Shown here: positions 61,985-64,000 of the stretch, piece after piece | Layout: the number at the start of each line of letters is the position of its first letter | How positions within the stretch are numbered: the first letter of the stretch is position 1 | Assembly (NCBI GenBank): GCA_040508085.1 | Contig: JBEVNO010000051.1 | Span: 8,397-72,396, forward strand | Origin: ZC4RG30 sp040508085 | Lineage (GTDB): Bacteria > Pseudomonadota > Gammaproteobacteria > Steroidobacterales > Steroidobacteraceae | Length of the DNA stretch: 64,000 bases | Direction of reading: 5' to 3' | Made by a program: the position numbers and the translations under genes | The notes under the pieces: generated by a model | What the model was told of the DNA's origin: nothing | Database searches by the model: none | The model's input: only the letters and a program-made list of their open reading frames with translations

Positions 61985-62544
61985 TGGTGCCTCCACGGTC
62001 CATCGGGTTCGACCTCCCGCCATTGCCCGGGCGCCAGCCCGTCAATGCGCACCTGGCCGATAGCCGCCCGCACCAGACGCAGTGTGGGGAAGCCAACACG
62101 CGCTGTCATGCGGCGCACCTGGCGATTCTTGCCCTCGCGCAACGTCAGCTCCAGCCATGCCGTGGGTATCCTGGCGCGGTAGCGGATGGGTGGATCGCGG
62201 GGCCACAGCCCGGGGGGCTCATCCATCAACCGCGCACCCGCCGGCAGCGTAGTGAAATCGCCCAGGTCGACGCCCGCCTGCAAGGCGGCCAGTGCAGCCG
62301 CGTTGGGCACGCCCTCGACCTGCGCCCAGTACACCTTCGGCAGCTTGTGGCGCGGATTGGCGATGCGGGCCTGCAGCGCGCCATCCGAAGTCAGCAGCAG
62401 CAAGCCCTCGCTGTCTGCGTCCAGGCGACCCGCCGGATACACAGCGGGCAGGCTGATGTATTCGGCCAGCGTGCGTTGTCCGGCGTCGGGCCGGAACTTG
62501 CAGTGGACCCCGAAGGGTTTGTTGAAGGCGATGAGCGTGGCCAT
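61981..62544 (-). CDS. rluE: 23S rRNA pseudouridine(2457) synthase RluE
   Basis: 187 residues from the Met at 62544 (ATLIAFNKPFGVHCKF); upstream sequence is out of the family. There is no S4 domain, as expected for RluE. The catalytic Asp is in AGRLDADSEGLLLLTSDG. TLREGKNRQVRRMTARVGFPTLRLVR and the final GLAPGQWREV complete the RsuA-family pattern. It makes pseudouridine 2457 in 23S rRNA. It is co-transcribed with the CPXCG gene. Confidence 0.9.
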   Translation of the reverse strand: MATLIAFNKPFGVHCKFRPDAGQRTLAEYISLPAVYPAGRLDADSEGLLLLTSDGALQARIANPRHKLPKVYWAQVEGVPNAAALAALQAGVDLGDFTTLPAGARLMDEPPGLWPRDPPIRYRARIPTAWLELTLREGKNRQVRRMTARVGFPTLRLVRAAIGQVRIDGLAPGQWREVEPDGPWRHQ

Positions 62545-62605
62545 GGCTGTGCAGGTTAGCGCAGCCCGAATGAGATAGAGTCGGCCAATTCCAGAGGAGA
62601 ACCCC

Positions 62606-62998
62606 ATGTTCACATCGCTTCCGACACTGCTTGCCGCGTGTATCGTGCTGGGCCTGGCCCACGTGTTTCTGGCCAGCACGCTGGTGAGCATGTCGCGCGG
62701 CGCCCGCTGGAATGCCGGCAACCGCGATGGTGAGGCGCCGCCGGTTTCGTTGCATGCGGCGCGGGCGCAGCGCGCCAGCATGAACTTCCTGGAGACTTTC
62801 CCCTTCTTCGCCGCAGCACTGGTCTGCGCGATCGCCGTCAGCCGTGTCGGCTACCTGGTCGAAGTCGGCGCGCAGATCTACTTCTGGGCGCGGCTGGTCT
62901 ATCTGCCGGTTTACGTGATCGGCATACCGGGGTTGCGTTCACTGGTATGGCTGGTTTCGCTGGTGGGATTGCTGATGGTGGTTGCTGCGCTGCTCTGA
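62606..62998 (+). CDS. MAPEG-family membrane protein
   Basis: 130 residues from ATG 62606, with GAGGAG upstream. Four membrane helices are visible. The loop RGARWNAGNRDGEAPPVS and the MNFLETFPFFAAAL segment (helix 2, ERxxxN-like region) are typical of bacterial MAPEG proteins; YFWARLVYLPVYVIGIPGLRSLVW completes the pattern. MAPEG members include microsomal glutathione transferases, but activity of these short bacterial forms is unproven. It diverges from rluE. Confidence 0.88.
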   Translation: MFTSLPTLLAACIVLGLAHVFLASTLVSMSRGARWNAGNRDGEAPPVSLHAARAQRASMNFLETFPFFAAALVCAIAVSRVGYLVEVGAQIYFWARLVYLPVYVIGIPGLRSLVWLVSLVGLLMVVAALL

Positions 62999-63087
62999 AC
63001 GGCAGGGCAAAGCGCACGGCCGTTAGCGGTCGAGTCCTACAGCTGCGCCGCGTGCCCGGCGTCACAGTGATGCAACTGGAGGATTCC

Positions 63088-63882
63088 ATGAAAAATCTGA
63101 AAACAGCCTTCATTGCTGCAGCGGCATTCTTCAGTGCCCATGCGCTCGCCGACGTGACCTTTTACGAGAACGAGGATTTCCACGGCCGGGCCATCACCAC
63201 CGGGCGGGCGCTGCCGGATTTCCGACGCAGCGGCCTCGATGACCGTGCCTCATCGGTCATCGTCGACAAGGGTACCTGGGAAGTCTGCGAAGACCCGGGG
63301 TACACAGGTCGGTGTGTGCTGCTGCGACCAGGCAACTACGATTCGCTGAAACAGCTGGGCGTCAACAATCGCATCTCCTCTGCGCGCAGTGTCAAAGGCG
63401 GTGCCAAGTACAACGATTACTACACACCCGAGCCGCAGCCGGTGGCTGATTATGAATACCGGCGCCGCGCGAATGAGAAGGTGTATGAAGCCGATGTGAT
63501 CTCCTCGCGTGCTGTGCTCGCCCGCTCCGAGCAGCGCTGCTGGGTCGAACGCGAGAAGGTGGAAAAACGCGGTGGTCGCAACGTGGTGGGCGGCGTCATC
63601 GGCGGCGTGATCGGCGGTGTGCTGGGCCATCAGATCGGCAGCGGCACCGGGCAGGACATCGCCACCGCAGGTGGTGCAGTGGCGGGCGCTGCCATCGGGT
63701 CCAGCGCTGGTCGTGATAAGAATGGCTACAGCCGTGATGTACAGCGCTGCGAGACCGACGACGGGGAGCCGGAATACTGGGATGTCACCTACCGCTACCG
63801 CGGTGTGATGCACCATGTGCAGATGACTTCGCCTCCGGGCCGCTTCATCTACGTGAACAAGCGCGGCGAGCCGCGCCAGTAA
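63088..63882 (+). CDS. exported beta/gamma-crystallin-like plus glycine-zipper protein
   Basis: 264 residues from ATG 63088, with GGAGG 5-6 nt upstream. A signal peptide ends near AHALAD. Residues about 25-100 resemble one beta/gamma-crystallin domain (VTFYENEDFHGR, DDRASSVIVDKGTWEVCED, GRCVLLRPGNYDSL) with two Greek-key halves. The middle is Tyr/Pro/Arg-rich. A glycine-zipper 2TM segment follows (VGGVIGGVIGGVLGHQIGSG, AGAAIGSSAGRDK), normally membrane-associated, and then a small basic end. Calcium binding and envelope association are likely. A terminator follows. Confidence 0.85.
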   Translation: MKNLKTAFIAAAAFFSAHALADVTFYENEDFHGRAITTGRALPDFRRSGLDDRASSVIVDKGTWEVCEDPGYTGRCVLLRPGNYDSLKQLGVNNRISSARSVKGGAKYNDYYTPEPQPVADYEYRRRANEKVYEADVISSRAVLARSEQRCWVEREKVEKRGGRNVVGGVIGGVIGGVLGHQIGSGTGQDIATAGGAVAGAAIGSSAGRDKNGYSRDVQRCETDDGEPEYWDVTYRYRGVMHHVQMTSPPGRFIYVNKRGEPRQ

Positions 63883-63905
63883 ATGCGATCGGGATGTGAA
63901 AGCCG

Positions 63906-63930
63906 GGCCGGCAACGATGCCGGCCTTTTT
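63906..63930 (+). terminator. factor-independent terminator after the crystallin-like gene
   Basis: GGCCGGC (63906-63912) pairs with GCCGGCC (63919-63925) across the 6-nt loop AACGAT, followed by TTTTT. It begins 24 nt after the stop. It has the same stem core as the 23064 terminator. Confidence 0.88.
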
Positions 63931-63952
63931 CTGTTGGGGGCTCCTGGGCCCG

Positions 63953-64000
63953 TTACGGAGTGCCGCAACGGTAGGAGGGATTGCTGCCAACCACGCAGAT
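63953..64000 (-). CDS. possible 3' end of a minus-strand gene running off the window
   Basis: On the minus strand a frame open from the edge ends at TAA (63953-63955) with residues ICVVGSNPSYRCGTP. It stops just before the bidirectional hairpin at 63906-63925, a typical layout for convergent genes. Only 15 codons are visible, so chance cannot be excluded and no function can be given. Confidence 0.3.
   Translation of the reverse strand: MCVVGSNPSYRCGTP

Overview
The window is high-GC, gene-dense chromosomal DNA. I read it as a gammaproteobacterium of the Xanthomonadales/Nevskiales/Steroidobacteraceae type. This is inferred from protein style, not from a marker tree: large TonB-dependent receptors with a VVVTGSRI plug start, RlmE, RluE- and RluF-type pseudouridine synthases, CbpA/CbpM, YdfG, DUF3297, a CPXCG protein and a YqjI-like PadR regulator. 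I see no rRNA, tRNA, CRISPR array, insertion sequence, phage or plasmid gene.

1-14.4 kb is mostly housekeeping and small accessory genes: the end of a gamma-glutamyltransferase, a TonB-dependent receptor, DUF3297, a DUF2807 solenoid protein, a stand-alone EAL protein, a flavin reductase-like protein, a lytic-transglycosylase-like lipoprotein, a cytochrome b / molybdopterin oxidoreductase pair, cbpA-cbpM, gluconokinase, a 2-hydroxyacid dehydrogenase, a YdjM-type membrane protein and an EF-hand protein.

14.4-23 kb is a redox and cell-envelope block. A sorbosone-dehydrogenase-like lipoprotein diverges from a triheme cytochrome c. A tightly coupled four-gene operon follows (DUF1592-type cytochrome, DUF1552 protein, Yx(FWY)xxD-repeat protein, unrecognised 373-aa exported protein) and ends at a strong terminator. 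23-34 kb holds a lysine-rich 33-aa gene coupled to ydfG and a glycosyltransferase-like gene, a beta-hydroxyacid dehydrogenase with a carboxymuconolactone-decarboxylase-like protein, RNA-modification genes, a lipoprotein joining a c-type heme motif to a CBM2-like domain, and a second TonB-dependent receptor.

34-47.5 kb has exported hydrolases (creatininase-like, M20 peptidase), a second DUF1592/DUF1552 operon on the minus strand (with an MBL-fold protein and a periplasmic ankyrin protein), a YqjI-like regulator with a perfect inverted repeat in front of it plus DUF2218, an M15-like peptidase, and a second ankyrin paralogue.

47.5-61.7 kb is a signalling block. A membrane-anchored degenerate kinase with an outer Calx-beta-like domain is coupled to an MscS channel. 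A methyltransferase-like gene follows, then a cassette of hybrid histidine kinase, CheR, CheB, receiver-kinase, PAS/GAF hybrid kinase and DUF421. The window ends with CPXCG/rluE, a MAPEG protein and a crystallin-like / glycine-zipper protein.

The best candidates for undescribed biology are the two DUF1592/DUF1552 operons with different partner genes, the ankyrin paralogues sharing a CxxC, and the pseudokinase-Calx-beta/MscS pair.
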